Shown here: positions 1 to 7,162 of the stretch, one piece after another
Layout of the letters: the number at the start of each line of letters is the position of its first letter
How positions within the stretch are numbered: position 1 is the stretch's first letter
NCBI GenBank assembly: GCA_965231905.1
Contig: CBDDOO010000002.1
Span: 1,426,001 to 1,490,000 of the forward strand
Length of the DNA: 64,000 bases
Reading direction: 5' to 3'
Origin: G963663315 sp965231905
Lineage (GTDB): Bacteria > Pseudomonadota > Gammaproteobacteria > Arenicellales > Poriferihabitantaceae
Notes under the pieces: generated by a model
Told to the model about the DNA's origin: nothing
Seen by the model: the letters and a program-made list of their open reading frames with translations, nothing else
Databases searched by the model: none
Position numbers and translations under genes: made by a program

Positions 1-37
1 CGCGGGTACGACCGGGACACACCTGCATTCACCCGCA

Positions 38-1372
38 TTATTGTAGGGGCGGGTCTCCGTGCCCGCCCGCTCCCCGCTCCCGCCGGTGTGCAACCTCTCC
101 CAGTATTCTGGTCTCCCTGACGGCGCGGTCGTCTCCGAGCATCTGCAGTACGAACAGGCGTTCCATGAGGTTGCGGCAACTCTGGATACGCCGATCAATC
201 AACGGCGTGGCACGGTAGTCGAGCACGATGAAATCAGCCTCTTTCCCGGGCTCGAAATTGCCGATGTACGGGTCAAGGTCCAGCATCCGGGCGCCTCCCA
301 GGGTGGCCAGGTAAAGCGACTGGAAGGGGGACAGATTGTAATTCTGAAGTTGCTGCACCTTGTAGGCCTCGTTGATCACCCGGAGCAGGGAAAAACTGTC
401 CCCACCGCCGACATCCGTACCGAGCCCGGTATGGACGCGGTGTTCGAGGGCTGTTCGATAATCGAACAGCCCGCTGCCGATGAACAGGTTCGACAACGGG
501 CAGTGGGCGATGCCGGAGCCTGAATCCGCGAGCCGTTGCCATTCGCTGTCATGCAGATGGACCCCGTGGGCGAAAACCGAACGCCGGCCGAGCAGTCCGT
601 GCCGGTCATAGACATCCAGGTAGCCGGATGCGTCAGGGAATAACTCCGATACCCGATGACATTCTTCGGTGTTTTCCGCAAGGTGGGTATGCAGGTGCAC
701 ACCGGGATGCTCGGCGAGCAGCTGACCCGCCCTGTCAAGCTGCCGCGGGCTGGAGGTGATTGCGAAACGGGGTGTCACGGCATACCCCAGCCGTTCCACG
801 CCGTGCCAGCGTTCGATCAACGACTTGCTGTCTCGATATCCCGTCTCTGCCGTATCACAGAGATACCCCGGAGCATGGCGGTCCATCATGACCTTGCCGC
901 AGATCATGCGCAGGCGGCGCCGGCGGGCCTCCAGGAAGAATGCCTCAACGGATTGTGGGTGCACGGTGCCGAAAACCAGGGCAGTCGTGGCGCCATTGCG
1001 CAGCAACTCGTCGAGGAAGAACGAGGCAACGCTCCTGGCATGGATGATGTCCCCGAACTTCCGCTCTGCCGGAAAGGTATGGGTTTCCAGCCAATCCAGC
1101 AGCCGGGCGCCGTAAGCCGCGATGATGTCGCACTGGGGGTAGTGGATATGGGTATCCACAAACCCCGGTAGCAGCAGGGCATCCCGGTGGCGCTGGATGA
1201 TCACGTCCGGCGAAATCTTCGCCCGCAGGCTGTCGAAAGGCCCCGCGTCCAACACAAGCCCGTCCCTGACCAGCAACAGGCCGTCTGGAAAATGGACGAC
1301 AGCCTTCTGTCCGGCGATGTCGGGATTTTCGAGAAAGTGCAGGATTTCTCCGCGATGGGCGGCAATCGTCAT
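38..1372 (-). CDS. guaD: Guanine deaminase
   Basis: Amidohydrolase that deaminates guanine to xanthine in the cytoplasm, a step of purine salvage and breakdown. The family signature PGFVDTHIHYPQ is near residue 70 and supplies two metal-binding histidines; further metal and substrate positions are visible in HTHLAEN and GLGTDVGGG. I start at ATG 1372 (MTIAAHRGEIL), giving 444 residues, because 26 upstream residues look like translated promoter. It is divergent from uraD with 77 bases between the starts, and the shared gap holds a large inverted repeat. Oddity: the last nine or so codons (GGHGDPPLQ) are encoded by a dispersed 28-bp repeat, so the native C terminus was replaced or extended. Confidence 0.93.
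   Translation of the reverse strand: MTIAAHRGEILHFLENPDIAGQKAVVHFPDGLLLVRDGLVLDAGPFDSLRAKISPDVIIQRHRDALLLPGFVDTHIHYPQCDIIAAYGARLLDWLETHTFPAERKFGDIIHARSVASFFLDELLRNGATTALVFGTVHPQSVEAFFLEARRRRLRMICGKVMMDRHAPGYLCDTAETGYRDSKSLIERWHGVERLGYAVTPRFAITSSPRQLDRAGQLLAEHPGVHLHTHLAENTEECHRVSELFPDASGYLDVYDRHGLLGRRSVFAHGVHLHDSEWQRLADSGSGIAHCPLSNLFIGSGLFDYRTALEHRVHTGLGTDVGGGDSFSLLRVINEAYKVQQLQNYNLSPFQSLYLATLGGARMLDLDPYIGNFEPGKEADFIVLDYRATPLIDRRIQSCRNLMERLFVLQMLGDDRAVRETRILGEVAHRRERGAGGHGDPPLQ
43..70 (+). repeat. 28-bp dispersed hairpin repeat, copy 1
   Basis: Begins GTAGGGGCGGGTCTCCGTGC and ends CCGCCCGC. GGGCGGG and CCCGCCC can pair around an 8-base loop. Identical copies lie at 21291-21318 (opposite orientation) and 59580-59607. 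Here it lies inside the 3' end of guaD, just before its TAA at 38-40. Confidence 0.9.
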
Positions 1373-1379
1373 AATATTG

Positions 1380-1423
1380 ATTATAGAAAAAATTTGATTA
1401 AACGGCCAAATTTTTTCTATAAT
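1380..1423. promoter_or_regulatory. 17-bp perfect inverted repeat in the guaD/uraD divergent promoter
   Basis: The arms are 1380-1396 (ATTATAGAAAAAATTTG) and 1407-1423 (CAAATTTTTTCTATAAT), with a 10-base spacer. Each outer end forms a TATAAT box reading outward: 1418-1423 for uraD and 1385-1380 for guaD. Candidate -35 boxes at 18-bp spacing are TTGATT (1394-1399) for uraD and TTGGCC (complement of 1404-1409) for guaD. The guaD ATG at 1372 is only about 8 bases from its -10 box, so that transcript could be leaderless. The size and symmetry suggest an operator for one regulator acting on both genes; the regulator is not in the window. Confidence 0.7.
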
Positions 1424-1449
1424 GATCTGGCTCCAACCGGGTATCATCA

Positions 1450-2019
1450 ATGGATATCAAAACCTTTAATTTTCTCAGCGCCTCCGAAGCGGCGGAGATC
1501 ATGCGATACTGCTGCACCGCGTCACGCTGGGTGGACCAGGTAGTGGATAGCAGACCATACTCCGGAATTGCGGAATTGCTGGCAAAGGCCGAAGAGCGCT
1601 GGGCCGCGATGGTGGAGACGGACTGGCTTGAGGCATTTGACGGGCATCCCCGGATCGGAGATCCTGAATCCCTGAAGGCCAGGTTCCGTACCACCCTGGC
1701 CACCGCGAGCATGGAACAGTTCCCGGTCCGTCAGGCAGACGAGGAAACCCTTGCCGGCCTGGCCGATGGCAACCAGGCTTATTTTGATCGTTTCGGTTTC
1801 ATTTTTATCATTTTCGCCAGTGGAAAGAGCGCTCCGGAAATGCTGATGCACCTGCGGAGCCGGCTCGGCAACAACCGCCAGACAGAGCTGGCTATCGCGG
1901 CGGCCGAGCAGTGGAAGATTACCCGGCGGCGTTTCGATGATGTGTTCGCCGCTACTTGCAGCCATGCCATATATGGTACTCTCGAACTCCATGAGCCAGA
2001 TCACCACACATGTACTTGA
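1450..2019 (+). CDS. uraD: OHCU decarboxylase (2-oxo-4-hydroxy-4-carboxy-5-ureidoimidazoline decarboxylase)
   Basis: Cofactor-free decarboxylase that turns OHCU, the product of hydroxyisourate hydrolase, into S-allantoin in urate degradation. The family hallmarks are present: FDGHPRIGD with the catalytic histidine at residue 66, and YFDRFGF...FASGKSAPEML at about 111-132. The length of 189 residues is slightly above the usual 165-175. ATG 1450 follows the divergent promoter palindrome. The 3' end overlaps the uraH start by 29 bases, so the two are probably translationally coupled. A urate oxidase gene, which would make the upstream substrate, is not visible in the window. Confidence 0.92.
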   Translation: MDIKTFNFLSASEAAEIMRYCCTASRWVDQVVDSRPYSGIAELLAKAEERWAAMVETDWLEAFDGHPRIGDPESLKARFRTTLATASMEQFPVRQADEETLAGLADGNQAYFDRFGFIFIIFASGKSAPEMLMHLRSRLGNNRQTELAIAAAEQWKITRRRFDDVFAATCSHAIYGTLELHEPDHHTCT

Positions 2020-2326
2020 CTTGTCCCGCGGAATGCCTGCCCGGGGAATGGCGGCAACACTCTATCGGGGCGCCGGAGCGGAGCGGACCGAACTCGCGCG
2101 GGATGTCACCGACGCGGACGGGCGAATTTCGGGATGGCTTGGCAGCGCTGTCCTGCCCGGCGGCGTCTATAGTATTGCTTTCGCTTCCGGCCGCTATTTT
2201 ACGGGCCAGGGCATGGACACATTTTATCCATACGTGGAGATTATCTTCGACGTGGCGGAGGGCTCGCATTATCATGTTCCCTTGCTCATCAGTCCGTGGG
2301 GTTATTCCACATATCGCGGAAGCTGA
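1991..2326 (+). CDS. uraH: 5-hydroxyisourate hydrolase (transthyretin-like)
   Basis: Hydrolyses 5-hydroxyisourate to OHCU, the step before UraD. Both family signatures are seen: the N-terminal THVLDLSRGMPA block and the C-terminal YHVPLLISPWGYSTYRGS with the YRGS ending of bacterial hydroxyisourate hydrolases. I start at ATG 1991 (MSQITTHVLD), giving 111 residues, the usual length; codons further upstream in this frame overlap uraD and have no family similarity. It follows uraD with a 29-base overlap and is followed after 70 bases by a BMP-type binding protein gene. Confidence 0.93.
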   Translation: MSQITTHVLDLSRGMPARGMAATLYRGAGAERTELARDVTDADGRISGWLGSAVLPGGVYSIAFASGRYFTGQGMDTFYPYVEIIFDVAEGSHYHVPLLISPWGYSTYRGS

Positions 2327-2396
2327 GCAAACCTGCAATCCAGGTCGGGAATCGTAAAAAACCCGAACTGTCAACCGATATTCAGAGGTATTCACT

Positions 2397-3470
2397 ATGC
2401 ACAAAAGAACACTGATCAAGGCTCTCGCGGGAGTCACGCTATCCGTTTCATTCGGTTTGGGCATCGCCCAGGCCGAGGACATCAAAGCGGGATTTGTCTA
2501 TGTCGGTCCGGTGGGGGACCATGGCTGGACCTACCGCCACGACAAGGGTCGATTACAACTGGAGGAGGAACTCGGCGTCAAGACTTCATTTGTGGAGAGT
2601 GTGGCCGAGGGCGCGGATGCGGAACGGGTCATCCGAAAACTCGCGTCGAGCGGGCACAATATCATCTTCACGACCTCGTTCGGTTATATGAATCCGACCC
2701 TGAAGGTGGCGGAGCAGTTTCCCGATGTGAAGTTCGAACATGCCACCGGATACAAGCGCAGCGACAATCTCAGTACCTATTCCGCGCGCTTCTATGAAGG
2801 CCGTTCGGTTATCGGAACGATTGCCGGCCACATCACCAAAACCGGGGTAGTCGGATATATCGCGTCATTCCCGATTCCGGAAGTCATCCGCGGCATCAAC
2901 GCATTCACCCTGGCCATGCGCAAGGTCAACCCTGACGCGGTGGTGAAAGTGGTGTGGGTCAACTCCTGGTATGACCCGGGCAAGGAAGGGGACGCCGCCA
3001 AAGCGCTGATTGACCAGGGCGCTGACATTATCGCCCAGCATACTGACTCTCCGGCGCCGTTGCAGGTGGCGGAACAGCGGGGGGTTCATGCCTTCGGGCA
3101 GGCTTCTGACATGAAGGCGTTTGCTCCGACTGCCCAGTTGACCGCCATCGTCAACGACTGGGGTCCGTATTACGTGAGCCGGGTCAAAGCGCTGATGGAT
3201 GGTTCCTGGGAGAGTATGGATACCTGGGACGGCATTGCCCCCGGCATGGTGGTCATGGCGCCTTACGGTGACGCGGTTCCGGAAGATGTGCGGGCCGCCG
3301 CCGACAAGGTCATCGCGAGCATCAAGGATGGCAGTCTGCATCCGTTCCAGGGGCCCATCAGGAACCAGGCGGGCGAACAGGTGATTGGTGAGGGCGAAGC
3401 GCTTGATGATGGGGTTCTGCTTGGCATGGACTACTATGTGGAAGGTGTGCAGGGCGAAATTCCGCAGTAA
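2397..3470 (+). CDS. BMP-family ABC transporter substrate-binding protein
   Basis: Periplasmic binding protein of the BMP/Med family, whose members bind purine nucleosides or bases. An N-terminal signal peptide (MHKRTLIKALAGVTLSVSFG, cleavage after AQA about residue 26) is followed by GFVYVGPVGDHGWTYRHDKG, the family's opening strand-helix. No lipobox is seen, so the protein is probably soluble in the periplasm. An AGAGG ribosome binding site lies just upstream. Its place after uraD-uraH suggests a purine-type ligand, which is inference. No permease or ATPase gene lies beside it in this window, so the transporter partners must be elsewhere or beyond the left edge. Confidence 0.88.
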   Translation: MHKRTLIKALAGVTLSVSFGLGIAQAEDIKAGFVYVGPVGDHGWTYRHDKGRLQLEEELGVKTSFVESVAEGADAERVIRKLASSGHNIIFTTSFGYMNPTLKVAEQFPDVKFEHATGYKRSDNLSTYSARFYEGRSVIGTIAGHITKTGVVGYIASFPIPEVIRGINAFTLAMRKVNPDAVVKVVWVNSWYDPGKEGDAAKALIDQGADIIAQHTDSPAPLQVAEQRGVHAFGQASDMKAFAPTAQLTAIVNDWGPYYVSRVKALMDGSWESMDTWDGIAPGMVVMAPYGDAVPEDVRAAADKVIASIKDGSLHPFQGPIRNQAGEQVIGEGEALDDGVLLGMDYYVEGVQGEIPQ

Positions 3471-3493
3471 CCTTCTGCCTGGATACTGGATAA

Positions 3494-3520
3494 GGGTAAG
3501 CCTCTCCGGAGGCTTATCCC
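3494..3520. terminator. Hairpin between convergent genes
   Basis: GGGTAAGCCTC (3494-3504) pairs with GAGGCTTATCCC (3509-3520) with one bulge. It lies between the stop of the BMP gene and the stop of the convergent PanB-like gene. There is no clear T tract on either strand, so it is only a candidate terminator or mRNA 3' end structure. Confidence 0.4.
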
Positions 3521-3527
3521 CAGTGCG

Positions 3528-4361
3528 TTACTCTTTATCCAAAGCCTCCAGAAATTTCTCTTTTTCATTCGGGTGCATGGAAATACCGGTTTCAGCATAA
3601 GGGAATTTTTTCTTCGTGACTTCGCTGTGAAATTCGCTCAACGCAGCCACGCGCTCCTCATACATCTGCTTGTGAAGTCGAGCCAGATTCCCAAAAGCAT
3701 GGGCATGTTTCGGGGGCTTTTCTTCTTCGCTGTCTTCACCGCAAATATCCGATACAAACGACATAATCACATCACCGGCCATGCCCGAGCCGAGTGAGAA
3801 AGTCACAATTGATGTCTTGTCGTTGACCGCTTCCAGCACTTCTTCAGCGATACATTCGGCCTCAACCGCGAACACACCCACATCTTCCATTCGTTTCAGC
3901 GTGCGATAAATTTCCATCGCTTCATCCGCATTGCGGCCCCAGCCGCGCAACCCCCCGCACCAATGACTGAAGGTTGGAATCAAACCGATGTGGCTTTGAA
4001 CCGGAATACCCTCTTTCGACAACATTTCCATGACTTCGAAGGAGCGCAACGTGTAATACATATCACCACCCTTACGCATCATGTCGAAAGCATGATCGAG
4101 AATCTCTCTGGGGTCTCCAAATTGCGACCAGGTACTACCGACCCCCATGAAGTGATGCGGCGCAATTCTCCGGCATTCTTCGAGCTGGCTGTCCCAGACC
4201 ACCATCAGATCAATGCCGGCGTCTATACAGGCTTTCAGTTCGATACCATCTTTAGGATTGCTCATGCTGAGCTTTTTATCGGAACCCTTTAATGACTGCA
4301 GGTCGGCGACGGTATAGTTTCGCGCAGACGGGCTGCGGCTGAAGTCATAAATTCTTTTCAT
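3528..4361 (-). CDS. PanB-like TIM-barrel protein with altered active site
   Basis: 277 residues resembling ketopantoate hydroxymethyltransferase (PanB), of the PEP mutase/isocitrate lyase superfamily. Shared landmarks are an early WDSQ (PanB GDS), PVQSHIGLIP (PanB PVCGHLGLTP) about residue 120, and VEAECIAEEV (PanB LECVP) keeping one glutamate. By eye, the PanB metal aspartate block and the MVKIEGG block with catalytic Lys and Glu are replaced (GVGSTWSQ and MYYTLRS). The tail from about 220 is charged. It is a single-gene unit between the purine genes and the restriction genes. I doubt it makes ketopantoate; its real reaction is unknown to me. Confidence 0.6.
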   Translation of the reverse strand: MKRIYDFSRSPSARNYTVADLQSLKGSDKKLSMSNPKDGIELKACIDAGIDLMVVWDSQLEECRRIAPHHFMGVGSTWSQFGDPREILDHAFDMMRKGGDMYYTLRSFEVMEMLSKEGIPVQSHIGLIPTFSHWCGGLRGWGRNADEAMEIYRTLKRMEDVGVFAVEAECIAEEVLEAVNDKTSIVTFSLGSGMAGDVIMSFVSDICGEDSEEEKPPKHAHAFGNLARLHKQMYEERVAALSEFHSEVTKKKFPYAETGISMHPNEKEKFLEALDKE

Positions 4362-4489
4362 GATTGTTCTCCCCGGTTTTCGTATTCGAGTAATTTACGT
4401 CAATTCCCGGATGAATGGAAATAATGAAATGGAGCGCCTGCAAAATACTCCGGCAGACGCTATGGTACAGAATGATTATCAGACAAGCG

Positions 4490-7162
4490 TTATTTCGAGT
4501 TCAATACAAAATTAGACAAATCCCGGTTCTCTGCCACTTCATCATGAGGAACCAGCACATAGCGCCAGGGTTTTCCTCCATTGTTCTGCAAATGCTGACT
4601 CGCATTCTTGCACCACTCTATCGCCGCCTCGGCCTTGGCCCGCACAATAGTATCTTTCATATCCGAACGCGCCTTGGTCTCTACCATCAGTACATAATCG
4701 TCCAATTCAGCAATAAAGTCCGGCTGGTATTCCCGGTATTCCACACCATCCTTGTAAACAATCTGGAATTGTCCAATAACCGGCTTGAACCACTTTAATG
4801 AATCCCGTTCCAGAATAATAGAGAAACGGCGCTCGGTATCAGAATCAAATTTTTGCAGGGGGTACAGGCATTTTTCAAAGCCGTTAAAAAGCATCTGCTT
4901 GATTTTGCCTGGTTCAGTCACGGTGTCCCGGTAGTGATGAACGGGTTTGTTTGCCGCCTTGGTCCAGGCTGCCTCTTTTAATGGCGTAAATCCGGCCCGA
5001 ACCCGAACTTCATATTCCGTTGCCTTTTCCCAGTAGCGCTCGACCATCTGCGCGTGAATGTTGTCCGCCAGGAGCTTCCCATAGCCGAAAAAAACGTTGT
5101 GTAGTTCATTTGCCGAATACTCTTTCACATCACAAAAATACGCAACTGCTTGCCCGGCCAGATCATAAATCAAATCCGCATGTTCGTCATAGGCGATGTC
5201 ATCCTTGTCTACCAGATACTCAACAATATAGTCTTCCAGTCTCGTATACTTCCTTTCCGGCTGGGAAGAAATAGAAATCTGCTGGTTGGTTTGCAGGCTT
5301 TGCGAGATCAACTCCCGATTAGAGGGGTGTAAATTGAGATGATCCATGTCCAGGGTGAACGAGTGATAACCATAGCTGACTTCGCCCGTTGGCATCACCA
5401 CGATACGGGGGATATCAATGGTCTGCTCAACCATCCATTCCGTCACCCTGGCTACTACCGCCGCTATATCCGTTTTTTCCACCTCAGCGAGCAGGGATTG
5501 CTGCTCCCCGGACAGTTGCTCTGACACTTCTTCGGCGATAGCAACTTGTAGCTCAGAGGACAACAGATTTTTGGAGGTCGGCGCCTGTGCCGGTTTGTGT
5601 TGATAGCGTTGGATTACTTTCCAAGTGGTTTCTGCCACCTGTTGTTCCCGGTCACTGTTGAACATCAAATTTTCGCCTTTGGCAGAATATTCGCCTGATG
5701 GCGTTCCACCACCCAAAGCAGTTTCAAGACGGGATTTCACCGATACTGATTCTTTGGGAGCATCATCGCCCTCACCCTCCAGAATTAATTGCTTCAAGCG
5801 CAATGGGTTTTCAGGGTTGTTGGCTTCATCGACGATTTCCTGAAAGCGTTCATGCGCGACAATACTCAGCCGGTCTACCGCATCCACGCCGGTGCGTTTG
5901 CCATAAGGTAGACGCAAACCACGACCGATTGATTGCTCAATCAATGTACGGGCGTTGGCGGCTCGTAGCGGCACAATGGTGTACAGGTTGGTGACATCCC
6001 AGCCTTCCTTGAGCATATTTACATGGATCACAATCTCGGTGGGTTCATCAAAACTTTCCACTGCTAACAAACGGGTAACCATTTGTTCTTCCGCCGCGCC
6101 TCTGCGACTACTGTCTACCTGGATAACCTTGCCGTTATAGCGACTGTTGAATAATTGGTTTTCGAGTAAATCCAGTAGTTGCGCCGCGTGTGCGGTATCG
6201 CGGGCGATCACCAGCATGAAGGGTTTAACTGGCGCCAGGCCCTGCTGTTTCGCGTATGTATGCAATTCCACTTTGGCGCTTTCATGCAGACGAATACCAT
6301 CTTCCAGCTTGATTCGCTCCAGTTGTTCAGCGCTATATTGTCTGGCATTAAAGTTACGTTGTGTGACCACGGCAGGTTCTTTGACAAAACCATCATCCAT
6401 AGCGCGAGCCAGAGGGTAATCCACCACCACGTTTTTGAATGGCACAGGTCCCCGACTGGATTCGGTAAAAGGCGTCGCGGTCAGTTCCAGTCCCATCAAC
6501 GGATTCAGTTCGTTCAGAGAACGCACACCGGCGCTGGCGCGGTAGCGATGGGATTCATCCATCAACATCACCAGATCGGGCAGGTTGGCCAGGTAATTGA
6601 AATAACTGTCGCCGATAGTTTCCCGTAGCCGTTTGATACGAGGCGCTCTGCCGCCGCGCATCTCGGAATTGATTTTGGAAATATTGAAAATATTGATGGA
6701 AACCGGCCACAAGAGATCGCCAGCGCCTGCACTTTCATAATTATCTCCGGTCACTATTTGCGGAGGATAAGAGGCAAATTCGGCAATCCCCTTAAACACA
6801 TACTTTGGGGTATTGGGGGTGAAGTCGGCAATCAATTTGTCGTAAATGGTCAGATTGGGCGCCAGCACAAAAAAGTTCTCTATCCCATGCGTCAAATGCA
6901 GGTAGCTGATAAAAGCCCCCATCAGACGGGTTTTTCCGACCCCTGTTGCCAGAGCAAAACAGAGCGAGGGAAAATTCCGCTCAAAATCCGTCAGAGCGGG
7001 AAATTCCGATGAAAGTGTCTTTAACAAAGCATCGACATTCCGTTTCGGGCGCAGCACATCAGGCGCGGCATCCAGAGCAGTGGCTAACGTTCGTAACGAC
7101 TCTTCTTGCGGCGAGCGTAAACTTAAACGCCCGGTGATGGAATTGATGATTCTGTTATCCAT
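4490..7162 (-). CDS. res: Type III restriction enzyme, Res (helicase-nuclease) subunit
   Basis: Cuts DNA together with Mod when two unmodified sites are met, using an ATP-driven motor. Superfamily 2 motifs appear in order: Walker A ATGVGKTRLMG (about 72-82), the DEAD-type box MDESHRYRA (about 202), ELTATPF (motif III), and QSIGRGLRLPYG (motif VI, about 411). The C-terminal nuclease of the PD-(D/E)xK type is seen as YQPDFIAELDDY...VETKA near residue 814. At 890 residues it is a normal length with no interruption. ATG at 7160-7162 overlaps the mod stop codon by one base, so expression is coupled to mod. Confidence 0.93.
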   Translation of the reverse strand: MDNRIINSITGRLSLRSPQEESLRTLATALDAAPDVLRPKRNVDALLKTLSSEFPALTDFERNFPSLCFALATGVGKTRLMGAFISYLHLTHGIENFFVLAPNLTIYDKLIADFTPNTPKYVFKGIAEFASYPPQIVTGDNYESAGAGDLLWPVSINIFNISKINSEMRGGRAPRIKRLRETIGDSYFNYLANLPDLVMLMDESHRYRASAGVRSLNELNPLMGLELTATPFTESSRGPVPFKNVVVDYPLARAMDDGFVKEPAVVTQRNFNARQYSAEQLERIKLEDGIRLHESAKVELHTYAKQQGLAPVKPFMLVIARDTAHAAQLLDLLENQLFNSRYNGKVIQVDSSRRGAAEEQMVTRLLAVESFDEPTEIVIHVNMLKEGWDVTNLYTIVPLRAANARTLIEQSIGRGLRLPYGKRTGVDAVDRLSIVAHERFQEIVDEANNPENPLRLKQLILEGEGDDAPKESVSVKSRLETALGGGTPSGEYSAKGENLMFNSDREQQVAETTWKVIQRYQHKPAQAPTSKNLLSSELQVAIAEEVSEQLSGEQQSLLAEVEKTDIAAVVARVTEWMVEQTIDIPRIVVMPTGEVSYGYHSFTLDMDHLNLHPSNRELISQSLQTNQQISISSQPERKYTRLEDYIVEYLVDKDDIAYDEHADLIYDLAGQAVAYFCDVKEYSANELHNVFFGYGKLLADNIHAQMVERYWEKATEYEVRVRAGFTPLKEAAWTKAANKPVHHYRDTVTEPGKIKQMLFNGFEKCLYPLQKFDSDTERRFSIILERDSLKWFKPVIGQFQIVYKDGVEYREYQPDFIAELDDYVLMVETKARSDMKDTIVRAKAEAAIEWCKNASQHLQNNGGKPWRYVLVPHDEVAENRDLSNFVLNSK

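Noticed and set aside
4390..4405. A LiuR-like half site (TTTACGTCAA) upstream of the PanB-like gene
   Set aside because: Only one half matches and no promoter boxes line up with it; it could easily be chance.
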